39,368 nucleotides of DNA from assembly GCA_032160545.1 (NCBI GenBank), contig JAVHVN010000170.1:1-39368 (forward strand), given 5' to 3'. Both the position numbers and the translations under genes were made by a program. Of this stretch, positions 32,027 through 39,368 are shown one piece after another. The DNA comes from DATGFB01 sp032160545 (lineage in GTDB: Bacteria > Actinomycetota > Actinomycetes > Mycobacteriales > Jatrophihabitantaceae). The notes under the pieces are model-generated. The model did no database searches and had not been told where the DNA came from. It saw only the letters and a list, made by a program, of their open reading frames with translations. How positions within the stretch are numbered: the first letter of the stretch is position 1; every line of letters begins with the position of its first letter.

Positions 32027-32941
32027 GTGCTCGCCCTCATCAACACACCCGCTGACCAGTCACCGGTGAGCGTGAAGGACGTCCCCTCCCCCCGACCCGG
32101 ACCGGACGACGCGCTCGTTCGCGTGCACGCCGTATCCGTCAACCGCGGTGAACTGGCACTGCTCTCGGCTCGCCCGCTCGGGTGGCGTCCCGGTCAAGAC
32201 GTCGCCGGTGTCGTCGACCGCGCGGCGGCCGACGGCTCGGGACCTCCCGAAGGCACCCGCGTGGCGGCACTGGTCGAGGGTGCAGGCTGGGCCGAACTGG
32301 TAGCGGTGCCGACCGATCGGCTCGCGGTTCTTCCCGAGTCCTTGCCGATGGCCGAAGCCGCGACTCTCCCCCTCGCCGGCATCGCCGCCCTGCGGACCCT
32401 TCGGTATGGGGGCGACCTGCTGGGGCGGCGCGTCTTGATCACCGGCGCGAGCGGTGGTGTCGGACGGCTACAGGTTGAGCTGGCAGCTCGACGCGGCGCA
32501 CGGGTCACCGCCATTGCGGCTCGCACTCACGCGGAGGCGCTGATGAAGGCTGGCGCGGAGGCAGTGCACGAGCAGATCGGCGAGGCCACGGACTCCTTCG
32601 ATCTGGTGACCGAATCAATCGGCGGGCAGTCCCTCGCCGACGCGATCGCCGCCACGGCTCCAGGCGCCACGCTCGTCATGTTCGGAGCCAGTACCGGTGA
32701 ACGAACCCCGATCAGCCTCTACGACTTCATCGGCCACGAAAACGTGACCATCAAGCTCTTCCTCTCCTACGCCTCGCCCCAGCCCTTCGGACCCGACCTG
32801 CAACTCCTCGTCGACCTGGCCGGGCACGACCAGCTCCACCCGCACATCGGGCGCGTCGCCCCGTGGACCGAGGCCGCGACGGGCCTGCACGAACTGCGCA
32901 ACCGGACGACGCGAGGCAAGCTCGTGCTCACAGTCCGATGA
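32027..32941 (+). CDS. Medium-chain reductase, NADPH:quinone-reductase-like
   Basis: 304 residues from GTG 32027 with GGAAGG (32015-32020) upstream. The GroES-like part has VRVHAVSVNRGELALLSARPLGWRPGQDVAGVV, lacking zinc ligands. The Rossmann part has VLITGASGGVGRLQVELAARRGARVTAIA with the A-S-G-G-V-G dinucleotide loop. The C-terminal TRGKLVLTV is typical of the QOR branch. Likely reduces a quinone or enone with NADPH. It follows the SDR by 53 bp. A small ACCTG-n5-CAGGT repeat at 31977-31991, overlapping a TTGACA hexamer, is a weak promoter hint. Confidence 0.9.
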   Translation: MLALINTPADQSPVSVKDVPSPRPGPDDALVRVHAVSVNRGELALLSARPLGWRPGQDVAGVVDRAAADGSGPPEGTRVAALVEGAGWAELVAVPTDRLAVLPESLPMAEAATLPLAGIAALRTLRYGGDLLGRRVLITGASGGVGRLQVELAARRGARVTAIAARTHAEALMKAGAEAVHEQIGEATDSFDLVTESIGGQSLADAIAATAPGATLVMFGASTGERTPISLYDFIGHENVTIKLFLSYASPQPFGPDLQLLVDLAGHDQLHPHIGRVAPWTEAATGLHELRNRTTRGKLVLTVR

Positions 32942-33038
32942 AACGCGCTCACCGGCCCCCGCGATCTACGGCCGGCCGATGAGTTCCGCCGACGCCCCTG
33001 GTCAGTACCGGTGAACACCTGATCATGAGGCCACCGTG

Positions 33039-33077
33039 CCGTCGCAGTCCTCACTGTGAACCGCCGGACCGCGACGG
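33039..33077 (+). terminator. Imperfect long hairpin after the MDR gene
   Basis: CCGTCGCAGTCC (33039-33050) pairs with GGACCGCGACGG (33066-33077) with one mismatch, around a 15-nt loop. It lies about 100 bp after the MDR stop and about 75 bp before the sigma factor start, so it could be a terminator of the upstream operon or a leader structure for the sigma gene. Confidence 0.35.
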
Positions 33078-33152
33078 TGGGCTCCGTAGTATCGGTGGCA
33101 TGCGGTTGCTCGGTCCCGACACGGGCAGCGTCGATGGCCCCGGGACGGTCCG

Positions 33153-33824
33153 GTGACCGAATGTCGGCGGCTCGATGTCGAGTCGGCCGCGTGGTTGCGC
33201 GATCTCGGCAGCACCGGTGCCCAACGAGAAGATGCGCTGGTCCGCTTGCACGAGTTGCTGCTGCGAATTGCCCGGGGCGAGTTGGGCCGCCGCAGCGCCC
33301 GGCAACGGCAGGTGACCGGCCCCGAGCTGGACGATCTCGCCCACCAGGCCGCAGCCGACGCGCTGCTGGCGATCACCGCCAAACTCGGCCAGTTCCGGGG
33401 CGAGAGCCGGTTCACCACCTGGGCCTATCGGTTCGTGATACTCGAGGTGTCGACCAAGCTCGGCCGGCACTTCTGGCAGCGCCCCACGGTCGCATTGGCA
33501 GCCGAGGACTGGGACCGGCTCCCCGACCGGTTCGGGATGAGCCCGGACGAGCAGGCGCAGTGGCACGGACTCGTCGTGGCACTGCGCCAAGCCGTCGATC
33601 AGGAGCTGACCGAACGGCAACGCCTGGTCTTCGCGGCCATCGTGCTGCACGGCGTCCCGCTTGACGCGCTCGTGATCGAGCTCGGCTCGACACGCAATGC
33701 GATCTACAAGACGATGTTCGACGCGCGACGTAAGTTACGAGCCGCACTCGCCGCTAAGGGATATCTGAGCGCCGGCGATCCCGGCGAGGTCACGACTGAC
33801 ATCGGTACGGGGAGGCGAACATGA
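33153..33824 (+). CDS. ECF-type RNA polymerase sigma factor
   Basis: 223 residues from GTG 33153 with GGGA upstream. Region 2 is visible as ELDDLAHQAAADALLAITAKLGQFRGES followed by RFTTWAYRFVILEVSTKL. Region 4 is LTERQRLVFAAIVLHGVPLDALVIELGSTRNAIYKTMFDARRKLRAAL, with the HTH that reads the -35. Regions 1.1 and 3 are absent, as in ECF factors. It overlaps by 4 bp (ATGA) the 76-residue zinc protein that is probably its anti-sigma factor. Targets are unknown; the secreted propeller gene downstream is a candidate. Confidence 0.9.
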   Translation: MTECRRLDVESAAWLRDLGSTGAQREDALVRLHELLLRIARGELGRRSARQRQVTGPELDDLAHQAAADALLAITAKLGQFRGESRFTTWAYRFVILEVSTKLGRHFWQRPTVALAAEDWDRLPDRFGMSPDEQAQWHGLVVALRQAVDQELTERQRLVFAAIVLHGVPLDALVIELGSTRNAIYKTMFDARRKLRAALAAKGYLSAGDPGEVTTDIGTGRRT

Positions 33825-34051
33825 CCGGCTGGTCGGGCTTGGATCGCTTTCTGCAGACCGATCCCCGCGACGTCGGCTGCGAGCAGGCGATGCAGCTGCT
33901 ACATGTCTATGTCGACCTGGTCCTCGACCACCTCACGAGCGCGGAGGCAGCTCGCCGCTACCCAGGCGTAGCCGCGCACTTCGCGGCATGCGGCCCGTGT
34001 AACGACGACTATGAGGGACTGCTGATCGCGGCCGGCGCCAGCCGGCCATGA
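33821..34051 (+). CDS. Small zinc anti-sigma-like (ZAS) protein
   Basis: 76 residues, coupled to the sigma gene by ATGA. Potential zinc ligands are C20 and H53-x3-C57-x2-C60 (HFAACGPC), the ZAS spacing. The pattern VGCEQAMQLLHVYVDLVLDHL then RRYPGVAAHFAACGPCNDDYEGLL is shared with many short actinobacterial proteins paired with ECF factors. There is no membrane segment, so it is soluble, and it may sense redox state through the zinc site like RsrA. Function is inferred from motif and position. Confidence 0.8.
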   Translation: MTGWSGLDRFLQTDPRDVGCEQAMQLLHVYVDLVLDHLTSAEAARRYPGVAAHFAACGPCNDDYEGLLIAAGASRP

Positions 34052-34173
34052 TCGCCCGTCGACGCCCCCCGATCCCCGTACGAATCCCGAACGCTCCTCG
34101 GCACGGGTAAGACCGGGCATGCCAGTGGCAGCTAACTCCTCGTCAGGCATTGACTACCTTGTCGAGGAGCATC

Positions 34174-35349
34174 ATGAAGAGCACTGCCCGCATCGCCACC
34201 GTCGGCGGCGTCGCCGCAGCGGCCGCCGCCCTGTTAGCCGTCCCGGCCGCTGTCGCGTCGCCGATCGTCCAGCCCGGCAACCACCCCGCCCAACGGCCCG
34301 CGCAGCATCCGGTGGCTCGGGGCGACCGGTCCGTATTCGTCCAGACCGACAACCTGGCCGGCAACACGATCGTCGCCTACGACCGCGCATCCGACGGCAC
34401 CCTCACCCAGGTCGGCGTCTACCCGACCGGCGGCCTGGGCGGCCAACTCGCCGGCTCGGCCGTCGATCACACCGCCTCTCAAGGCTCGCTGGCCTACGAC
34501 TCGGCCGACCACCTGCTGTACGCCGTCAACGCCGGCAGCAACACCGTCACGGCCTTCGCGGTAGACGGCGATCACCTCACCCGCGTGCAGACCATCAGCT
34601 CTGGCGGGACCTTCCCGGTCAGCATTACCGTGCACGACGGTCTGCTCTACGTCCTCAACGCCCGCGACGGCGGCTCCATCCAGGGCTACCTTCGGCTCGG
34701 CGGTCTACTCGTCCGCGTCCCGTCCTGGCATCGCAACCTGGGCTTCGACCCGAACGCGAGTCCCGAATTCACCAGCACCCCCGGCCAGATTGCCTTCACT
34801 CCTGACGGCTCGAAGCTGCTCGTCACCACCAAAGGCGACGGCCAGAGCATCGAGATCTTCCCCGTCAGCTTCGTCGGCGCCCCGTCGGCGACACCGGTCA
34901 TCACGCCGGACCCGGGCAACGTGCCGTTCGCGATCGCCTTCGACAAGCAAGACCATGTCGTGGTTTCTGAGGCCGGACCATCCGCAGTCGCGACATTTGC
35001 GATCAACCGCAACGCCACGCTGCGCCTGATCACCCGCGCCACCACCGGGCAAGCCGCGACCTGTTGGATCACTCGCACCGGCGACAACCTGTACGCATCG
35101 AACGCCGGCAGCGCCAGCATCTCCCGCTTCACCACACACAACGGGAGCCTTACCGCGCTCGGCAACACCGCAACGGACGCCGGCACCGTGGACGCAGCTG
35201 CGTCTGCTGACGGGCGTTACCTCTACGTCCAGACCGGCGGGAACGGTCTCGTCGACGAGTTCGCCATCGACCACGGCGGCTCGCTCGACCCCATCGGCAC
35301 GGTTACCGTGCCCGGGGGCGCCGGCGGCGAAGGCATCGTCGTGACCTGA
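34174..35349 (+). CDS. Secreted lactonase-like beta-propeller protein
   Basis: 391 residues from ATG 34174 with GAGGAG (34164-34169) four bases before. A signal peptide is clear: MKSTARIATVGG, a hydrophobic Ala/Leu core, and an AVA|SP cleavage site near residue 28. The mature part repeats blades such as VFVQTDNLAGNTIVAYDRASDGTLTQVG, LLYAVNAGSNTVTAFAVDGDHL and NLYASNAGSASISRFTTHNGSL, the pattern of lactonase/6-phosphogluconolactonase-like seven-bladed propellers. Being exported, it is unlikely to serve in the pentose phosphate route; it may hydrolyse or bind an extracellular lactone. It lies 122 bp after the ECF/ZAS pair. Confidence 0.85.
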   Translation: MKSTARIATVGGVAAAAAALLAVPAAVASPIVQPGNHPAQRPAQHPVARGDRSVFVQTDNLAGNTIVAYDRASDGTLTQVGVYPTGGLGGQLAGSAVDHTASQGSLAYDSADHLLYAVNAGSNTVTAFAVDGDHLTRVQTISSGGTFPVSITVHDGLLYVLNARDGGSIQGYLRLGGLLVRVPSWHRNLGFDPNASPEFTSTPGQIAFTPDGSKLLVTTKGDGQSIEIFPVSFVGAPSATPVITPDPGNVPFAIAFDKQDHVVVSEAGPSAVATFAINRNATLRLITRATTGQAATCWITRTGDNLYASNAGSASISRFTTHNGSLTALGNTATDAGTVDAAASADGRYLYVQTGGNGLVDEFAIDHGGSLDPIGTVTVPGGAGGEGIVVT

Positions 35350-35377
35350 TCGTTGCCCCGCGGCGGTGGGGCACACC

Positions 35378-35422
35378 ATCGCCTGGACGTCGGACCGCGC
35401 TCGCGCCCGTCGTCCAGGCGAT
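35378..35422 (+). terminator. Long perfect hairpin after the secreted propeller gene
   Basis: ATCGCCTGGACG (35378-35389) and CGTCCAGGCGAT (35411-35422) are perfect 12-bp arms around a 21-nt GC-rich loop that starts 29 bp after the stop. It has no T-run but is strong, so it probably terminates the upstream gene. It is followed within 2 bp by another inverted repeat. Confidence 0.6.
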
Positions 35423-35423
35423 G

Positions 35424-35451
35424 CTGGTTCACGCCATCCGATGTGAACCAG
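35424..35451. repeat. Second inverted repeat in tandem
   Basis: CTGGTTCAC (35424-35432) and GTGAACCAG (35443-35451) are perfect 9-bp arms around a 10-nt loop. It lies between the terminator hairpin and the IS630-like relic, so it may be a second terminator stem or the remnant of an insertion end. Confidence 0.5.
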
Positions 35452-35484
35452 GACCTGGACGCGTGTACCTAGCGGTGTGTCTGG

Positions 35485-35598
35485 TCATTGTTTGACCGCG
35501 TGGAGGGTGACGCGTCCGCGGGCTACCTTGGCAGCGATGTCGTCCGCGATGGCCATCCAGATGAATGGTTTCGGGCCCTCACGCGATGCGTTTGCTAA
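35485..35598 (-). pseudogene. IS630-type transposase, C-terminal relic
   Basis: Read on the minus strand, the frame between an upstream stop (35604-35602) and TGA 35487-35485 encodes about 37 residues. They contain GPKPFIWMAIADDIAAKV then ARGRVTLHAVKQ. This matches the C-terminal end of IS630-family transposases, whose consensus is like (N)DPKPFxWTxTADxIxxKVxRGRxxL. The DDE catalytic part is absent and no terminal repeats were identified, so it is a decayed remnant. It occupies most of the gene-free 35350-35669 stretch, and part lies antisense to the immediate upstream region of the following exporter. Confidence 0.5.
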
Positions 35599-35669
35599 GC
35601 ATCAATGAGGTGTGCGCTGTGCCGGCGGCGACCCGTGCGAAGTATTTGCCGACAGCTAGGTTGGAGAAC

Positions 35670-37307
35670 ATGAGTGTCGCGTCGGTGAGCTCGCGCGGGC
35701 CGGATCAGACGGCGGGGTCTCAACTCAGCCATCGGCAAATCCTGGTCATCATGTCCGGGCTGATGATGGGAATGTTCCTCGCATCGCTGGATCAGACGAT
35801 CGTCTCGACCGCGCTGCCGACGATCGTCGGCGACTTTCACCGAAGCGACCTGCTCTCTTGGGTGATCACGTCCTATCTGCTGGCGAGCACCGCGTCCACC
35901 CCGCTGTGGGGCAAGGCTGGCGACCTCTACGGCCGTAAGCGCGTCTTCCAGCTCGCAATCGTCGTCTTCCTGGTCGGATCCGCGCTGTGTGGCGCGTCTC
36001 AGAACATGTACGAGTTGATCGCCTTCAGAGGGCTGCAAGGCATCGGTGGCGGCGGCCTGATCTCACTTGTCTTCGCCATCATTGGCGATGTCATTGCGCC
36101 TCGTGAGCGCGGTCGGTACCAAGGCTATTTCGGCGCGGTGTTCGGGATTTCGAGCGTCGTCGGCCCGCTGGCCGGTGGCTTCGCGGTCGACAGCCTGAGC
36201 TGGCGGTACATCTTCTACATCAATCTGCCGTTGGGCATCGCCGCGCTCGCGGTGACCAACCGGGTACTGCGGTTGCCGATGCGCAAGCGCGAGGTAAAGA
36301 TCGATTGGTGGGGGGCCCTGCTGTTGGTGGCCGGTGTGTCAAGCATCCTGCTCGCCACTCAGTCCGGCGGCACCGACTACGCGTGGAGCTCGGTACAGAT
36401 TGTCGGACTCTTCGCGCTCGGCGGTCTGCTCCTGCTGGGCTTCGTTTTGCGCGAACGAATCGCGCCGGAACCGATCCTGCCGCTCGGACTGTTCCGAATA
36501 CAGATCTTCACCGTCGCCAACATCGTGTCCTTCGTCAGCGGCATCGCCATGTTCGGTGCGCTGGCCTTCCTGCCGCAGTATCTACAGCTCGTGCACGGAG
36601 TCTCCGCGACCATGTCCGGGCTCTTGCTCCTGCCCCTGCTCGCCGGGTTGCTGGTCATGAGCATCGGCTCCGGTCAGTACATTTCGCGCACCGGCAACTA
36701 TCGGTGGTTTCCGCTGGCGGGGACGATTCTCGTGGCGGTGGGACTCTTTCTTCTCACCGATCTCGGCGCGCACACGTCGCTCGTCAAGGTCGGTTTCGAC
36801 ATCCTCATCTTTGGCGCGGGCCTCGGTCTGTTCATCCAGGTGCTCACACTGGTCGTGCAAAACGCGGTGCCGATGGAACAGATGGGCGTAGCCACGTCAT
36901 CCGTCACGTTCTTTCGGTCGATGGGCGGCGCAATTGGCACCTCCGCTCTAGGCGCGGTGCTGACCGCTGGGCTGGCCTCGGAGTTGCGGCACTTTCTACC
37001 GACGGCTTCGTCCGCAGACGGTCGGAACAACGTCACCCAGTTGATCCAGAGTCCGGCTACGCTGGACAAACTCAAGACGAGCAATCCGGCCCTGCACGAA
37101 GGCATCATCCAGGCCTACGCTCACGCGATCGACCGGGTCTTCATTGTCGCCCTGCCGATCTCGATCCTGAGCGTCATCGCGGCGCTGTTCATCAGACAGG
37201 TGCGGCTGCGCGGCAGCAACACCACGTCGACCGACATCACGTCGAGCCGCGCCGCACCACCTCGCCCGATCGAGGACGTCCCCTCGCTGCCAGAAGGAGG
37301 CCTCTAA
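35670..37307 (+). CDS. DHA2-family MFS multidrug exporter
   Basis: 545 residues from ATG 35670 with GGAG (35663-35666) upstream. The open frame reaches back to 35565, but those residues overlap the transposase relic. About 14 helices. Motif D1 is MGMFLASLDQTIVSTALPTIVGDF, motif A is GKAGDLYGRKRVFQLAIV, and motif C appears as GAVFGISSVVGPLAGGFAVD, all classical DHA2 features. A large loop (SELRHFLPTASSADGRN) near the end is typical of EmrB/QacA-like pumps. It abuts the cytidylate-kinase-like gene with the stop and start codons touching (TAA-ATG). Confidence 0.93.
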   Translation: MSVASVSSRGPDQTAGSQLSHRQILVIMSGLMMGMFLASLDQTIVSTALPTIVGDFHRSDLLSWVITSYLLASTASTPLWGKAGDLYGRKRVFQLAIVVFLVGSALCGASQNMYELIAFRGLQGIGGGGLISLVFAIIGDVIAPRERGRYQGYFGAVFGISSVVGPLAGGFAVDSLSWRYIFYINLPLGIAALAVTNRVLRLPMRKREVKIDWWGALLLVAGVSSILLATQSGGTDYAWSSVQIVGLFALGGLLLLGFVLRERIAPEPILPLGLFRIQIFTVANIVSFVSGIAMFGALAFLPQYLQLVHGVSATMSGLLLLPLLAGLLVMSIGSGQYISRTGNYRWFPLAGTILVAVGLFLLTDLGAHTSLVKVGFDILIFGAGLGLFIQVLTLVVQNAVPMEQMGVATSSVTFFRSMGGAIGTSALGAVLTAGLASELRHFLPTASSADGRNNVTQLIQSPATLDKLKTSNPALHEGIIQAYAHAIDRVFIVALPISILSVIAALFIRQVRLRGSNTTSTDITSSRAAPPRPIEDVPSLPEGGL

Positions 37308-37946
37308 ATGCCGGGCGTCACGATCTCGGCCGGCTACGGGACGGGCGGTAGCGTCATCGCTCGGCTCTTGGCTCAGACACTCGAGTTGCCCCTGCTCGAC
37401 CGCGCGATCAGCACCGAGATCGCGTCGAAGCTTCAGGTTTCGCTCGCCGAGGCCGAAGGCGCGTCGTTCGCTCGTTCCCGCATCGACCGTTTCGTGCACC
37501 TCCTCGCGCCCCTGGCCGGCGGCGTGCTCGGCGCCGGCACCGACGCTGCACCGCCCGAGGCCACTCCAGCTCCGGACGACGCGGACCTGTTTCGTGAGCA
37601 GGCCGAAGCCATCATGCGAAAGGCATTGGCGCGCGGCGCGGTCATCCTCGGACGCGGAGGTGCCGCAGCCTTCCGCGAGCAGCCGGACGTTCTACGGGTC
37701 CGACTGTTCGGCTCACGGCAGGCCCGGATCGCTCACGCCGTGCTCGCGCAGGGCATCGACGTCGCCACCGCTGAGCGCCGCTTGTCCGAGGTCGACAATG
37801 CCCGCGCGCTTTACGTTCGGCGGCTGTACAACGTCAACATCGACGACCCCGAGCTGTTCGACCTGCAACTCAACAGCACGGTCCTCGCGCCGCATGCTTG
37901 TGTCGACATCATCGCCACGGCGTTCCGCGCACTCACTGCGCCCTGA
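37308..37946 (+). CDS. Cytidylate-kinase-like protein
   Basis: 212 residues from ATG 37308, with AAGGAGG (37294-37300) seven bases upstream inside the transporter gene. The modified P-loop ISAGYGTGGSVIARLLA, then LPLLDRAI, VILGRGGAAAF, VRLFGSRQARIAHA and the end D-PELFDLQLNSTVLAP match the cytidylate kinase-like family (Cytidylate_kin2). It is distinct from housekeeping Cmk, so its phosphate acceptor is unknown. Adjacent coupling to a drug exporter suggests joint function, but the link is unproven. It converges on the HelR-like gene with a 44-bp gap. Confidence 0.88.
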   Translation: MPGVTISAGYGTGGSVIARLLAQTLELPLLDRAISTEIASKLQVSLAEAEGASFARSRIDRFVHLLAPLAGGVLGAGTDAAPPEATPAPDDADLFREQAEAIMRKALARGAVILGRGGAAAFREQPDVLRVRLFGSRQARIAHAVLAQGIDVATAERRLSEVDNARALYVRRLYNVNIDDPELFDLQLNSTVLAPHACVDIIATAFRALTAP

Positions 37947-37990
37947 CCCAGGCAGCGTCCGTGAGTACGTCTGGCGCCGAGCGGCCGACG

Positions 37991-39368
37991 TCAGGAGCTC
38001 GTGAGGATGACCAGTTGCTGGGTCGCTCGGGTCATCGCGACGTAGCGGTCGACTGCTCCTTCGATCCCGTTGCCGAACGCCTCCGGGTCGATCAGGACGA
38101 CCAGGTCGAACTCGAGCCCCTTCGACAGCTCCGGGGTCAGCGACCGGACGCGGGACGTCGCCCGGAACGTGCGATCGCCGATGACGCAGGCGATCCCGTC
38201 GGCATGCGCGGCGCGCCAGGTGTCGAGGATCGAGCCCAGTTCCGAGGCAGATCCGTGTACGACGGGGACGTCGGTGCTGCGGATGGAGGTCGGCACGTTG
38301 GCGTCCGGGAGCACGGCCCGGATGACCGGCTCGGCCTCCGCCATGATCTCTTGCGGCGTGCGGTAGTTGATGCTCAGGGACGCCAGGTTGATCCGGTCGA
38401 GCCCGATCCGCCCGAGCCGCTCCTGCCACGACTCCGTGAACCCGTGCCGGGCCTGGGCACGGTCCCCGACGATGGTGAAGCTCCGGGACGGGCAGCGGAG
38501 CAGCAGCATCTGCCACTCTGCGTCGGTCAGTTCCTGAGCCTCGTCCACGACGACGTGCGCGAACGGGCCGGCGAGCAGGTCCGGGTCGGTGCCGAGCAGT
38601 GCGGTTTCGTCGACCAGGCTGTCCTGCAGGTCCTGCCCGCGCAGCATCGTCACCGCACCTTCACCGTCGTCATCGGCTTCGAGCAGGTCGTCGACGACCT
38701 TGGCCATGTGCTCGCGTTCGGCGGCGACAGAGGCGTTGTGCCGACGCTGACGTCGTGACGCCTCCGGGTCGCCGAGCCGCTGCCGTGCCGCGTCCAGGAG
38801 CGGCAGGTCGGACACCGTCCATGCCTGGGCATCGTCGCGCCGCAGCTGCCGAACGTCATCGGAGCGCAGCCAGGGAGCGCACTTGCGCAGGTAGGCGGGT
38901 ACCGACCACAGGTCTCCGACGAGGTCAGCCGCTTCGAGCAGCGGCCATGCTCTGTTGAAGGTCGTGAGCAGCTGCTTGTTCTGCAGCAGGGACTTGCGGA
39001 GCAGGTCGGCCGGAACGTCGCCGCCGTGCTTGTCCGTCAAGATCGTGAGCAGCGCCTCCCAGATCTGTTCGCGCGCTTCGTTGTGCGGACTACCGGGCTC
39101 CGGTGCTTCGAACGCCTCTGCCCAATCCTCGGCGCTCAGCCAGATGTCGGACCAGTGGGTCCTGACCGTCATCCCCTCGGTGGGCGGCTCCTCGTAGAAC
39201 CTGACGGCCGTCTCGATCGCCTTCACCAGGTCCGCCGACGACTTCAGCACGGCCACGTTCGGGTCGGTCTCGATCCCTGCTGCGGCTCCCTCGGCGACGA
39301 GGTCCCGCAGGGTGCAGGTCTGCACGCCCTCCTCTCCGAGGCTGGGGAGGACGTCGGCGACGTAGTCC
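37991..39368 (-). CDS. helR: HelR/UvrD-like RNA polymerase-associated ATPase (partial, 5' end outside)
   Basis: About 459 residues are visible, open through the right edge (the first visible residues read DYVADVLPSLGEEGVQTCTL). Superfamily 1 motifs: Walker B VVVDEAQELTDAEWQMLLLR, motif III FTIVGDRAQ, motif IV-like SINYRTPQEIM, motif V LSKGLEFDLVVLID, and motif VI AMTRATQQLVIL. The Walker A part is outside. Sequence style fits HelD-like ATPases of actinobacteria (HelR), which displace and recycle RNA polymerase and can give rifamycin tolerance. UvrD-type DNA helicases share these motifs, so the symbol is tentative. Confidence 0.75.
   Translation of the reverse strand, partial: DYVADVLPSLGEEGVQTCTLRDLVAEGAAAGIETDPNVAVLKSSADLVKAIETAVRFYEEPPTEGMTVRTHWSDIWLSAEDWAEAFEAPEPGSPHNEAREQIWEALLTILTDKHGGDVPADLLRKSLLQNKQLLTTFNRAWPLLEAADLVGDLWSVPAYLRKCAPWLRSDDVRQLRRDDAQAWTVSDLPLLDAARQRLGDPEASRRQRRHNASVAAEREHMAKVVDDLLEADDDGEGAVTMLRGQDLQDSLVDETALLGTDPDLLAGPFAHVVVDEAQELTDAEWQMLLLRCPSRSFTIVGDRAQARHGFTESWQERLGRIGLDRINLASLSINYRTPQEIMAEAEPVIRAVLPDANVPTSIRSTDVPVVHGSASELGSILDTWRAAHADGIACVIGDRTFRATSRVRSLTPELSKGLEFDLVVLIDPEAFGNGIEGAVDRYVAMTRATQQLVILTSS

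Overview
This is a 39.4-kb piece of a high-GC chromosome. GC is roughly 70 % by eye, GTG and TTG starts are common, genes often overlap by 4 bp (ATGA/GTGA), and several starts look leaderless. Together with the families present (CGNR zinc finger, SigG-type ECF sigma with SnoaL tail, NarL-type two-component pairs, HelR-like ATPase, DUF899, EamA and DHA2 transporters), this points to an actinobacterium. I cannot name the genus. I saw no rRNA, tRNA or CRISPR array. The only trace of a mobile element is a short IS630-type transposase relic.

Layout. 1-206: 3' end of an FAD-dependent oxidoreductase. 252-1642 (-): a MerR regulator and the short-chain dehydrogenase it probably controls, with a textbook 19-bp-spacer MerR promoter. 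2020-4173 (+): a stand-alone SNF2-family ATPase. 4303-4827 (-): a PPOX/FMN-fold protein. 4958-8580 (-): an operon of histidine kinase, NarL-type regulator, ABC ATPase and ABC-2 permease. 8786-10565 (+): an MFS exporter and an unrecognised protein. 10604-12227: a GNAT acetyltransferase, an ASCH-like protein and a CGNR zinc-finger regulator. 12314-15096 (+): an EamA transporter and a DHA2 drug exporter, the latter preceded by a MarR-like palindrome. 15169-16571 (+): a BNR-repeat propeller overlapping a MoaD/ThiS-like protein. 16577-17047 (-): a NUDIX hydrolase.

17385-22954 (+) is the most interesting part. It is a compact three-gene cassette: a tandem AAA+ ATPase of the kind found in extracellular contractile injection systems (eCIS), a 1044-residue eCIS-core (DUF4157) protein with an HELAH motif, and a small acidic protein resembling YbjN or secretion chaperones. 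The three are tightly spaced or overlapping, and no sheath, tube or baseplate gene lies within about 17 kb on either side. It looks like a detached effector/ATPase/chaperone module.

22998-25930 (-): a GT2 glycosyltransferase and a GT-C membrane glycosyltransferase, translationally coupled, probably for cell-envelope glycans. 26040-28336 (-): a four-gene operon (SRPBCC, ArsR, DUF2182, DUF899) behind two strong ArsR-type palindromes. 28492-29487 (-): a SigG-like ECF sigma factor, divergent from a DHA2 exporter, an SDR and a quinone-reductase-like MDR enzyme (29669-32941, +). 33153-35349 (+): a second ECF sigma factor coupled to a 76-residue zinc anti-sigma-like protein, then a secreted beta-propeller. 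35350-35669: a gene-free stretch with two hairpins and the IS630 relic. 35670-37946 (+): a third DHA2 exporter abutting a cytidylate-kinase-like protein. 37991-39368 (-): a HelR/UvrD-like ATPase cut by the window end.

Overall this is an accessory-type region rich in exporters, regulators and detoxification-type oxidoreductases, with the eCIS-like cassette as its least explained component.
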